Shown here: in pieces, positions 1 through 6,916 of the stretch
How positions within the stretch are numbered: the first letter of the stretch is position 1
Layout: the number at the start of each line of letters is the position of its first letter
From: Pseudoalteromonas rubra
GTDB lineage: Bacteria > Pseudomonadota > Gammaproteobacteria > Enterobacterales > Alteromonadaceae
DNA: 64,000 nt
Direction of reading: 5' to 3'
Assembly (NCBI RefSeq): GCF_005887115.1
Contig: NZ_PNCJ01000005.1
Span: 558,001-622,000, forward strand
Position numbers and translations under genes: made by a program
Notes under the pieces: model-generated
The model's input: the letters and a program-made list of their open reading frames with translations, nothing else
Database searches by the model: none
Told to the model about the DNA's origin: nothing

Positions 1-380
1 TGCTGCAGAGTATGCAGTGCCGGCGCTTGTTTGAGCTGCTCAGCCAGCGCACATAATCCGGATGCCGATAACACTGGATGAAGCGCTTCCTGAAGTGCCT
101 TGAATCTCGCTGGGAATAAGCGGATCCCAGCAAATTCGGCTCCGGCGCTGTAACTGAGTTCTGCAGATTGTTTTGAAGGGGCCTGAATATGAAAAGGCGC
201 AGATATTTTATGCTCATCCAGCGTCAACTCACCTTTGAGCAAAAATAAAACGCCCTGAGCACCATCGCAGGGTAACCAGCGAGTACCCGCCTGCGTAGCA
301 CGTGCAAACCACACGGCCTGCACGTATCGCCCTGTTTCGCCATCCGGTTGATGGCGCTGTAAAATTAGCTCACTGTTCAT
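1..380 (-). CDS. AraC-type regulator N-terminal part (partial, runs off window)
   Basis: Minus-strand reading frame that opens with ATG at 380 and stays open to base 1, so only about 126 N-terminal residues are present. The start overlaps the end of the AhpD-like gene by 11 bp, which suggests translational coupling. The visible part reads as a small beta-rich cupin-like domain (YVQAVWFARA, WLPCDGAQGVLFLLKGELTL, FAGIRLFPARF), the pattern of the N-terminal sensing domain of AraC-family regulators with a DUF6597-like domain. The DNA-binding domain would lie outside the window, so the assignment rests on the N-terminal half alone. Partner of the neighbouring peroxidase-like gene by position (inference). 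Confidence 0.55.
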   Translation of the reverse strand, partial: MNSELILQRHQPDGETGRYVQAVWFARATQAGTRWLPCDGAQGVLFLLKGELTLDEHKISAPFHIQAPSKQSAELSYSAGAEFAGIRLFPARFKALQEALHPVLSASGLCALAEQLKQAPALHTLQ

Positions 381-813
381 CTGGGTCAGGTTTAAACATT
401 TTGACAACTCGGTTCCAGGCATTAATAGCATTGATGGCAACCGTCAGAGTAACCAGGGCATCATCACTGAACACGTCTGACAATTGTGCATACAGAGTAT
501 CCTCAATGGGTTGGAGGTTTGTCAATTGCTCACATAAAGTGAGTGCCAGCCGCTCCTGCGTCGTAAAGCCCGACATATCTCGCCAGGCGTTTAGTGCGAT
601 GATCCGTTTGGCGCATTCTCCCTGCTCCATCGCCTGGCGGCTATGCATGGCAATACAGTAGCCGCACTGGTTTAGCTGAGACGCTCTGAGTTTAACCAGC
701 TCCCAAAGTTTTGTATCCAAGTGACGCATTACTTCCTCATTCAGTAATTGTTCCTGAACAAACAGGTGTTGCATCAGTTTAGGGGCACATTGTAAATAGT
801 TGGCTCTTTTCAT
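370..813 (-). CDS. AhpD-like carboxymuconolactone decarboxylase family protein
   Basis: 147-residue protein of the AhpD/CMD fold. The redox signature is visible as C50-G-Y-C53 with H57 three residues later (family pattern CxxC-x3-H), typical of alkylhydroperoxidase-like proteins that reduce peroxides with a thiol partner. A good Shine-Dalgarno (AGGAAAAG) lies before the ATG at 813. It lies downstream of the esterase gene on the same strand with a 97 bp gap and overlaps the regulator gene by 11 bp, so an operon of two or three genes is likely. Substrate is unknown; many family members with this length are stress-linked peroxidases, but a decarboxylase role cannot be excluded. Confidence 0.85.
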   Translation of the reverse strand: MKRANYLQCAPKLMQHLFVQEQLLNEEVMRHLDTKLWELVKLRASQLNQCGYCIAMHSRQAMEQGECAKRIIALNAWRDMSGFTTQERLALTLCEQLTNLQPIEDTLYAQLSDVFSDDALVTLTVAINAINAWNRVVKMFKPDPDEQ

Positions 814-910
814 GGTCTTTTCCTGTTGTGTCTTCCATGACAGTCAGATTACCCACCAGCATCACAACAGGATTGAAGAAAAACGACTTTATCGCCAGAG
901 CATCTGGCAA

Positions 911-1984
911 TCAGAGCAGGTCGTGTTGTTTGATAAACTCGACCAGTCCGGATGCGATATCTTTATGTTCCTGTGCCGTGGGGTGCCAGATACAGCCTTC
1001 CAGAGCAGAAACAAAGGTATTGGCATACACATGCTCAACCCCTTGGCTGGCCAACTGTTTCAATGCTGTGTCCGTCGCGGGGATGATAAAATCGTAGGGG
1101 TAAGCGGGTCGGGGCATAACCACTATGGCCACTTCCGGATAACGACTGCGCAAAGAGTGAACAAACTCGACCATGGCTTCTTCCCACGCAGCTTTTACCT
1201 CTTCGATGGTTTGCCATGGCTCATGGGGTTGAGGGTCGGTACTAAAATCATTGGTGCCAAACTCAAGCACAATTAACTCGGGGTACTTTTCCTGATAGGG
1301 CAATTCATCGCCAAACACCGCAGATATTTTGTCTACATAATCGACCAGTGTATGATGAGACTGGTTGCCATTCCAGTTACGGATTAAGCCTAAACCGGAA
1401 TACGAAACCTGGGTAAAGGAGCTATTTAATTGCTGGGCAGCCAGATAAGGGAAAGCCAGCCGGGCGTTGCTGGTATCATTGATCTCCTGCCAGGTGCACT
1501 GCCTTTTGGTGGATTCGCTGCCAAAGCCGGCACTGATCGAATCACCTATAAAGAGAATATGCGGTTGTACCTCCCAGGTACCTTCGAGCCGGCCATCCAC
1601 CTCAAAATTAAGGAGTTTACTGCGCGCCTCATAATGCTCCCAGCGCTTGACCACTTCAATGTGCACGCGCTTTGACTGTGACTGCTCAAACAACACAAAG
1701 CTTTGTGCCTCTCCCGTTTGCGCCGTAGCTATCTTTTTATGTAACTTGCCGTCAACCAGAATGTCGAACTGCTCGCCGTGACCCACTAAGTTGACTGCCA
1801 GGGATTTACCCACCAGCTGAGTATGAATGGCCGTGCCTGGCCAGTTAAATTCAACACTGCCGTCTTGATAGTTTTTATGAATGCGGCCTTCATAAACCAA
1901 CGCATGATGGGTAGCGGGCAGAATATTGGCCAAACAACTCAGGCTAACACTCAGCCCCAGTAAAATGAATATTAAGCGAGACAT
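911..1984 (-). CDS. Secreted SGNH/GDSL esterase, CE2-like
   Basis: 357 residues with a signal peptide (residues 1-19, cleavage near SCLA). An N-terminal beta-sandwich (about 25-135) is followed by an SGNH hydrolase domain. Block I is GDS with nucleophile S149, the block with G243-T-N245-D is present, and H334 sits in W-H-P-T near the C-terminus. This two-domain order is that of carbohydrate esterase family 2, which removes acetyl groups from polysaccharides such as xylan or mannan. Good RBS (AAGGAA) before ATG 1984. Acts in the periplasm or outside the cell. Exact substrate unknown. Confidence 0.85.
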   Translation of the reverse strand: MSRLIFILLGLSVSLSCLANILPATHHALVYEGRIHKNYQDGSVEFNWPGTAIHTQLVGKSLAVNLVGHGEQFDILVDGKLHKKIATAQTGEAQSFVLFEQSQSKRVHIEVVKRWEHYEARSKLLNFEVDGRLEGTWEVQPHILFIGDSISAGFGSESTKRQCTWQEINDTSNARLAFPYLAAQQLNSSFTQVSYSGLGLIRNWNGNQSHHTLVDYVDKISAVFGDELPYQEKYPELIVLEFGTNDFSTDPQPHEPWQTIEEVKAAWEEAMVEFVHSLRSRYPEVAIVVMPRPAYPYDFIIPATDTALKQLASQGVEHVYANTFVSALEGCIWHPTAQEHKDIASGLVEFIKQHDLL

Positions 1985-2222
1985 AGCAAGTTCCTTTTTT
2001 GTTAAAAAAGTAAACCTAGTGTTTAACCCCTAACTCCACAAGCCGATTAAATTGAAATTTTCTAAACTCGTGAGGTTCTGGACTCAAAAAGAAAATACAG
2101 ATTGCTACCACACTCAAAAACCAATACCAAATAATGATAAATTTAGTACACCCCCTCTTTTATTCCTATGCAAAAGGCAATATAGTTACCAGAAGGTAAA
2201 TTTAAACGCAAAGTCAATTAAC

Positions 2223-2792
2223 ATGTTTTCAATTGCTCGGGCAACGATAGTATCAGTGCTGTTACTCGGTGGCTGTAGCCAGACTTATACACCGCAATCA
2301 CACTCAACCAATGTGGTCCCCAGTTGCGAGATGCCACAACTTGAACATCCCGGTTTGCAATTACTTGCTGATCAGACTGTTCCGCCGGGCATCATTCTGG
2401 ATAGCGGCCAGGGTGGGCTGTGTGATGCGCAAAACTATCAGGTTGTTCAGGATCTGGTTATTTGGCGTGTCTGGAACAGCACCTACGAAGGATCAAAACT
2501 GGGCAAATGGTGGTCACTGGAAAAGCCGACCGGGCCGATTTCTCTGTATCGCGCTGAATTCAATATTTGCCCCAAATACTCACCACTGGACATGCTGGTG
2601 CGTTGTACACTCAAAGCGGGTACTCAGGTGGTCATTGGGCCAGGTCAGAGCGCACAATGCAGCGAGTATTTTACCTATCCTCAGTCTGATACCAACCAGC
2701 TTTATCTTGCCAATGCTGAACAGGCGACGACGAACTGCACCACTTTCTCCGGGCAGTTCTCCTGGCATGAAGCAGACATGAAGGCACAATAG
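2223..2792 (+). CDS. Putative lipoprotein of unknown function
   Basis: The frame is open from 2052, but the upstream 57 codons are not signal-like, whereas the ATG at 2223 begins a lipoprotein signal (MFSIARATIVSVLLLGGC) with lipobox L-G-G-C. I therefore start it there: 189 residues. The mature part carries eight or so cysteines and aromatic residues (VIWRVWNSTYEG, KWWSLEKPTGP), so it is probably disulfide-bonded in the periplasm. No family recognised. It lies upstream of the double-glycine peptide gene (85 bp gap) and the FGE-like gene on the same strand, so these could be functionally linked. RBS is weak, which keeps the start uncertain. Confidence 0.6.
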   Translation: MFSIARATIVSVLLLGGCSQTYTPQSHSTNVVPSCEMPQLEHPGLQLLADQTVPPGIILDSGQGGLCDAQNYQVVQDLVIWRVWNSTYEGSKLGKWWSLEKPTGPISLYRAEFNICPKYSPLDMLVRCTLKAGTQVVIGPGQSAQCSEYFTYPQSDTNQLYLANAEQATTNCTTFSGQFSWHEADMKAQ

Positions 2793-2877
2793 GTTTACTC
2801 TCTGCAGCACCTTTTTTGTTGCAGGGATCCACGATGAAGCGTTCAATGCGCTTCCTAACACGACAAAGGAAATGAAA

Positions 2878-3072
2878 ATGAAACTCTCGTTAAACAAAAA
2901 AAAGATTAAGTCACTGTCTCAAAACAGCACTTTATCAGCACAGCAAACCCCCCAGGTCGGCGGCGCGGTTGCAACCGGATTTCCAAACTGCCCCAATACC
3001 AACTTTTGTAATTCAATCAATGCCTGCTGGACTTTCAAAGACAATCGTCCGGATTGTATTATCTGGGGCTAA
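2878..3072 (+). CDS. Double-glycine leader peptide, Cys-rich core (copy 1)
   Basis: 64-residue peptide. AAAGGA at 2865-2870 is followed by two in-frame ATGs (2872 and 2878); only 2878 has normal 7 nt spacing, and it makes the start match the two sister genes at 48184 and 51176. Leader: MKLSLNKKKIKSLS, then TPQVGG at about residues 24-29. Core of about 34 residues holds four Cys (in NCPNTNFCN, NACW and PDCI) and ends IIWG. This architecture is that of a ribosomal peptide precursor cut after a Gly-Gly by a C39-type peptidase/ABC exporter (family knowledge); no such exporter is in the window. Whether it is modified or forms disulfides is unknown. Confidence 0.72.
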   Translation: MKLSLNKKKIKSLSQNSTLSAQQTPQVGGAVATGFPNCPNTNFCNSINACWTFKDNRPDCIIWG

Positions 3073-3283
3073 TTGATTGCACCAGTATAATTTATCTGAC
3101 CGTCCTTTTAACTCCACATGCAACGCACAGTGAGCATAAAAAGGCCCGGGTAAAAAACTTTGCGGCGACGTTTTCTCGCCGCATCAAAATTAACTAATCC
3201 CCTGATATTTAAACTTATATATTCTATTCAACTTCTCATTGGCTAACTTTCAGAAATAAAATAGGACTCTCATCATGTTCACC

Positions 3284-3307
3284 CTTAGTGTCTGTGTAAA
3301 CACTAAG
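3284..3307 (+). promoter_or_regulatory. Perfect inverted repeat just before the FGE-like gene's RBS
   Basis: CTTAGTGT (3284-3291) and ACACTAAG (3300-3307) form an 8 bp perfect stem with an 8 nt loop, directly abutting the AGGAG ribosome-binding site of the gene at 3318. It could be an RNA hairpin that limits translation or a protein operator. A short out-of-frame ATG at 3275 reads through it. Confidence 0.4.
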
Positions 3308-3317
3308 AGGAGATCCT

Positions 3318-4916
3318 ATGACTTTACCAATTCACGCGCTGTTACTGAGCACCGTTTCAGCCTCAACACAGGTTACACCGATTGAACCAGCCCTCGTCCC
3401 TGTTGTTGATAAAGACCAACAGATAAATCTGCAGATGGGCAAATATGAGGTCACGGTTGCGGAATTTTCCCGCTTTATTGAAGCAACAAATTATCAGGTG
3501 CCAAAAAAGTGTATGTTGTTTACTTCAACACGCTGGCCGGATCCTGACTCTCCGGGTAACTGGGATAACGCTGAATTGACTCACAACCCCTACCGCCCTG
3601 TTGTTTGTATAGGTATACCTGGTGCGATGGCCTATGCACACTGGTTGTCCGAGCAAACCGGCAAACCCTACCGGTTGCCCACTCTAAAGGAATGGCGACT
3701 GGCCGCCTCAGCACAGACTACAAGCCGCTCTCCATTTGGTGAGGACTGGCAGCAAACACAGATCTGCAAGTATGAAAATACCGAAGATCTTGCAAATCTG
3801 GCTGGCATGCAGATTGATCATCAACACCGCTACAGTACCAGCGCAAACTGTAACGATGGCGCGGTTTATCACACAGTTATAGGCATGTATCGGCCAAATC
3901 CACTGGGTCTGCACGATATGATGGGCAATGTGAAGGAGCTGCTGCAAAGTTGCCAGCGTTGGGATGACAAAAATCCAAAGCAATGCACACACTATGATGT
4001 TGCGGGTGAAGGCTGGCACTGGCAAACGCGTGGCGTCTTCAATGCAGACACCATTGCGGCTGATTTCTATGGCAGCATAGAGGGGTTTCGTTTAGTGCTT
4101 GAACAACCTGCTAAGGAAGGCGAGACGCCATACAATACTGTGTTTGCCAGGGAGCTTGCTAATGCACAGCGCCAGCAACGGCTTGTGCACCAACAGCTGG
4201 GGCAGCTTCCACCCGCTCCGGCTGGCGTACGTGCAGTTCGTAATCAAAACAACCAGGTAACTATTAGCTGGCAGGGACTTGCCAATCAATCTGCCCGCTA
4301 CTCTGTGTACCGAAGTTACGTTGACCCGAACGGCCAGCTCAGCCGTAAACAGACACTGGTAGCCAAAGACCTGACTGCAGAGCAGTTTACGGATCAGCTG
4401 CCCGGAGCGGGGCAAGCTAGCTATACCGTTGCTGCAACCACAAGCCCAGGTCAGGGGCCCTTCAGCATATCGGTAGAAACCGGGCATCATGTCACATTTA
4501 AGCCAGGACAGCGCATTGAGGCTGAGCACTATGTGACTCAGGAACAAGTTTACCTGATTGACCATAAAGAAAAGAACCAGCAAAGCCTGGCATTCAATGA
4601 CAACCCCTATCATTACCCAACCGGTGATAAACCTTTATTGCCGGCATGGAGCAGTTATCAGTTCAAAAGCCCAAAACAACAAGACGTCGAACTGCAAATG
4701 CGACTCAGAGCCGATGAGGGAACCCAAATCGAGATTTGGCAGGGGCATCACTTGGTCGCACGAATCACAGATATGATGCCCGACACACTGGATATAATCA
4801 AAGTACCAGCAAAACTGATAGCCTCCGATGCACCAATAGAAGTCAGAGCAGGCACGCAAACCTGGTTTATAGTTGACTGGTTGCAGTTCAACCCCTTAGC
4901 CAGCTTGGAGCAGTAA
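3318..4916 (+). CDS. Secreted FGE-sulfatase-domain protein with FN3 and C-terminal beta-sandwich
   Basis: 532 residues. Short hydrophobic N-terminus (MTLPIHALLLSTVSA) resembling a signal peptide, although it lacks an Arg/Lys n-region. Residues about 35-265 match the formylglycine-generating-enzyme/SUMF1 fold: MGKYEVTVAEFSRFIEAT, RLPTLKEW, GLHDMMGNVKEL and the closing GFRLV. The Cys pair that binds copper in true oxidases, normally in the last strand region, is not seen there, so it is probably not a classical sulfatase activator. Residues about 295-390 look like fibronectin type III (SWQG, YSVYRS, SYTVAA) and 395-530 like a carbohydrate-binding sandwich beginning RIEAEHY. RBS AGAGGAG. Located downstream of a lipoprotein and a Cys-rich peptide; a role in binding or modifying extracellular substrates is inference. 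Confidence 0.75.
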   Translation: MTLPIHALLLSTVSASTQVTPIEPALVPVVDKDQQINLQMGKYEVTVAEFSRFIEATNYQVPKKCMLFTSTRWPDPDSPGNWDNAELTHNPYRPVVCIGIPGAMAYAHWLSEQTGKPYRLPTLKEWRLAASAQTTSRSPFGEDWQQTQICKYENTEDLANLAGMQIDHQHRYSTSANCNDGAVYHTVIGMYRPNPLGLHDMMGNVKELLQSCQRWDDKNPKQCTHYDVAGEGWHWQTRGVFNADTIAADFYGSIEGFRLVLEQPAKEGETPYNTVFARELANAQRQQRLVHQQLGQLPPAPAGVRAVRNQNNQVTISWQGLANQSARYSVYRSYVDPNGQLSRKQTLVAKDLTAEQFTDQLPGAGQASYTVAATTSPGQGPFSISVETGHHVTFKPGQRIEAEHYVTQEQVYLIDHKEKNQQSLAFNDNPYHYPTGDKPLLPAWSSYQFKSPKQQDVELQMRLRADEGTQIEIWQGHHLVARITDMMPDTLDIIKVPAKLIASDAPIEVRAGTQTWFIVDWLQFNPLASLEQ

Positions 4917-4962
4917 TTCGAGCACGTAAGCAGACGTATTGAACAGTGCCACATTGGGGCGC

Positions 4963-6828
4963 TTATAAAGCCGCCAGCTCTCGTTCTGAGATTTGCTGGT
5001 GGCGCAGCCAGTCAGCCCCGGTATTCGCTTTCAGATACGCCAGATAATACAGTTTCTCTTCCTGAGTGCTTGAACTAGCCCGATAAAGCCTTAGCGCGGC
5101 TGTCTGTGCACTTTGGCCATCAAAACGCTGCTGAGCCAGTGTAAATGCACGTTTCAGCACCGTCATCATATGCGCCTCTTGCGCCTGTGCGGCATGAATC
5201 TGAGCCTTTAATAGCAATGCCCTGGGATTCTGTGACTCTGGCTGGATCAAAGCATGTGCTGCTTCGTAATCACCCCGCGCCAGTGCATACTCCACCAACA
5301 GTGCCATCGCCTCATCCTGAACCCAATAGTTTTTGCCCGTACGAGGTAGCGCTACAACCTGCTTCAGATAAGGCTCAGCATCGCTGTCGTTGCCACTAAA
5401 TATGGCAAAATGGTAGAGCACGATTGCCTGATTGCTCTTGTCCAGTTCATGTGCTGTCAGAACGGACTGAGCCAGATTAAGATGATGGTACTGTTTTTCT
5501 ACCTGTCCGGTTTTCTTAGCCAATATGGAATACAATATGTGCAGCTCAAATCGACGCAAGCCATCAGCACCATCTGTCATGATCTCTGCTAATGCCTGCT
5601 CCAACACCTGGTTCATCAATGACCAGTTACCCAGCTCATAGCTAAGCCAGGCCAGTGTCGTCACATAGAGATGTTTTAGCGGCTCAAGCTGAGTTTCATG
5701 CAGCACCTCTGACATATCCCGTAAACTTGCCGTAGCCAGCACGTGCTGGCTACGCATTTTGTAAACCTTACCCTTGTGCCAGTGAGCCAGTGCGACATAA
5801 GGCTTGTGTTGATGGCCATCAAACTGCTCAATCAGACGATCCAAATAAGTGATCGCCAAATCAAATTGGCCCTGATCAATATAATAACGGCCAGCAGTAA
5901 GGATAAGTTCAGGGTCATCCGGTGCCTGCCGGCTCATAGAAAGCACGACCAACTCTTGTGTCGTGGTGTGATTGTCCGCAAAGAGTCCCAGCGATTTCAG
6001 AGCAGTCAGACGTCGGGTCAGGCTGGTCGCTAACTCACTCTCATCCGACGCATAAACATAGCCTTCCCAGACTCTGCCTGGCCTGGCGATGCCATAATGA
6101 ATAAAAACACCGCTTGACTCTGGATAAAGCTTGCCCCACATCTGCCAGTTTTTCTGGCCCTCTGACCATAACAACTCTGGTGTTTGAAATGCTTGCTCTA
6201 TGCTTATTTCACTCGGTTCTTGCTGAACCGGCTTTAGTCCAGACATATCAATTGCCTGCTCAGCAATGTCAAAAAATGACAAAGTGCCAGCTTGTAAGTC
6301 ACCCTTGTCCAAAATGGTGACTTGCGTTTCCACAGACGGCTTCTTGTAGTTATACTGACTCGTTGCGACATAAACAGACAAGCAAACAAGCAACCCTGCC
6401 ATTACCCACAGGGGAAGCACTCTGCGCCCGGCAGCAAAGTCGGTTTTAATGGGTGTCCCAGTAACAGGCTTTTCTGAAACAGGACTCTCGGTCACAGGCC
6501 ACTGCCATTGATACCCCAGGCGAGCGTAGGTGTGTATTGCATCGTCACCCAATATGCTTCTGAGCTGGCTAATGGTCTGGAAGATGACCTGTTCAGATAC
6601 CACAGTCTCGCCCCAGACTTCATCCAGGATCTGCGCTTTACTCACTATCTCTTTATGATGGGTCAGTAGTAGGTGAAGTAATATGGCTTGTTTGGGCTTG
6701 AGCGGCACGCGATATTCTGCTTGATACAGTGCCATCCGGGTCAAATCAAATCGGTAGTCTGCAAAATAAATATCGGGCATAACCTTGTACAAAACAGTGA
6801 GTGAGATTAACCCAATATCTTGCAACAT
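4963..6828 (-). CDS. CadC/ToxR-type membrane regulator with TPR-like periplasmic domain
   Basis: 621 residues from ATG 6828; a second ATG at 6780 gives MPDIYFADYRFDL and fits the usual beginning of this domain better, so the start is uncertain. Residues about 17-110 form an OmpR/PhoB-type winged helix (ILDEVWGE, VFQTISQLRSILGD, RLGYQW). A single membrane segment lies at about 139-160 (VLPLWVMAGLLVCLSVYV). The remaining 460 residues are helical and TPR-like (AGRYYIDQGQFDLAITYLDRL, LSYELGNWSLMNQVLEQAL). Such proteins sense a periplasmic signal and activate nearby genes. It lies between the FGE-like gene (convergent) and the protease operon (upstream on the same strand), both candidate targets. 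Confidence 0.85.
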   Translation of the reverse strand: MLQDIGLISLTVLYKVMPDIYFADYRFDLTRMALYQAEYRVPLKPKQAILLHLLLTHHKEIVSKAQILDEVWGETVVSEQVIFQTISQLRSILGDDAIHTYARLGYQWQWPVTESPVSEKPVTGTPIKTDFAAGRRVLPLWVMAGLLVCLSVYVATSQYNYKKPSVETQVTILDKGDLQAGTLSFFDIAEQAIDMSGLKPVQQEPSEISIEQAFQTPELLWSEGQKNWQMWGKLYPESSGVFIHYGIARPGRVWEGYVYASDESELATSLTRRLTALKSLGLFADNHTTTQELVVLSMSRQAPDDPELILTAGRYYIDQGQFDLAITYLDRLIEQFDGHQHKPYVALAHWHKGKVYKMRSQHVLATASLRDMSEVLHETQLEPLKHLYVTTLAWLSYELGNWSLMNQVLEQALAEIMTDGADGLRRFELHILYSILAKKTGQVEKQYHHLNLAQSVLTAHELDKSNQAIVLYHFAIFSGNDSDAEPYLKQVVALPRTGKNYWVQDEAMALLVEYALARGDYEAAHALIQPESQNPRALLLKAQIHAAQAQEAHMMTVLKRAFTLAQQRFDGQSAQTAALRLYRASSSTQEEKLYYLAYLKANTGADWLRHQQISERELAAL

Positions 6829-6878
6829 ATTATCAGCGAATGCAGCCTCGCAATTGTAACAATAAATCTATGCGGGTT

Positions 6879-6905
6879 CAGGCCGGGCGAAAAATGCCCG
6901 GCCTG
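6879..6905 (-). terminator. Strong GC-rich hairpin after the dockerin protease gene
   Basis: CAGGCCGGGC (6879-6888) pairs perfectly with GCCCGGCCTG (6896-6905) across a 7 nt loop. It lies 12 bp beyond the stop codon of the protease gene (minus strand). No clean U-tract follows, so termination may be imperfect. Confidence 0.6.
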
Positions 6906-6916
6906 TATTTGTGGTT

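Noticed and set aside
800-1276. Plus-strand ORF across the SGNH esterase gene
   Set aside because: Overlaps the esterase on the opposite strand; no domain or RBS.
2052-2222. N-terminal extension of the lipoprotein gene to ATG 2052
   Set aside because: The extra 57 residues carry no signal features and would bury a good lipobox signal that starts at 2223.
2878-4916. FGE-like protein making formylglycine on the Cys-rich peptide
   Set aside because: The peptide lacks CxPxR, and the enzyme lacks the expected Cys pair, so I kept it only as a weak neighbourhood hypothesis.
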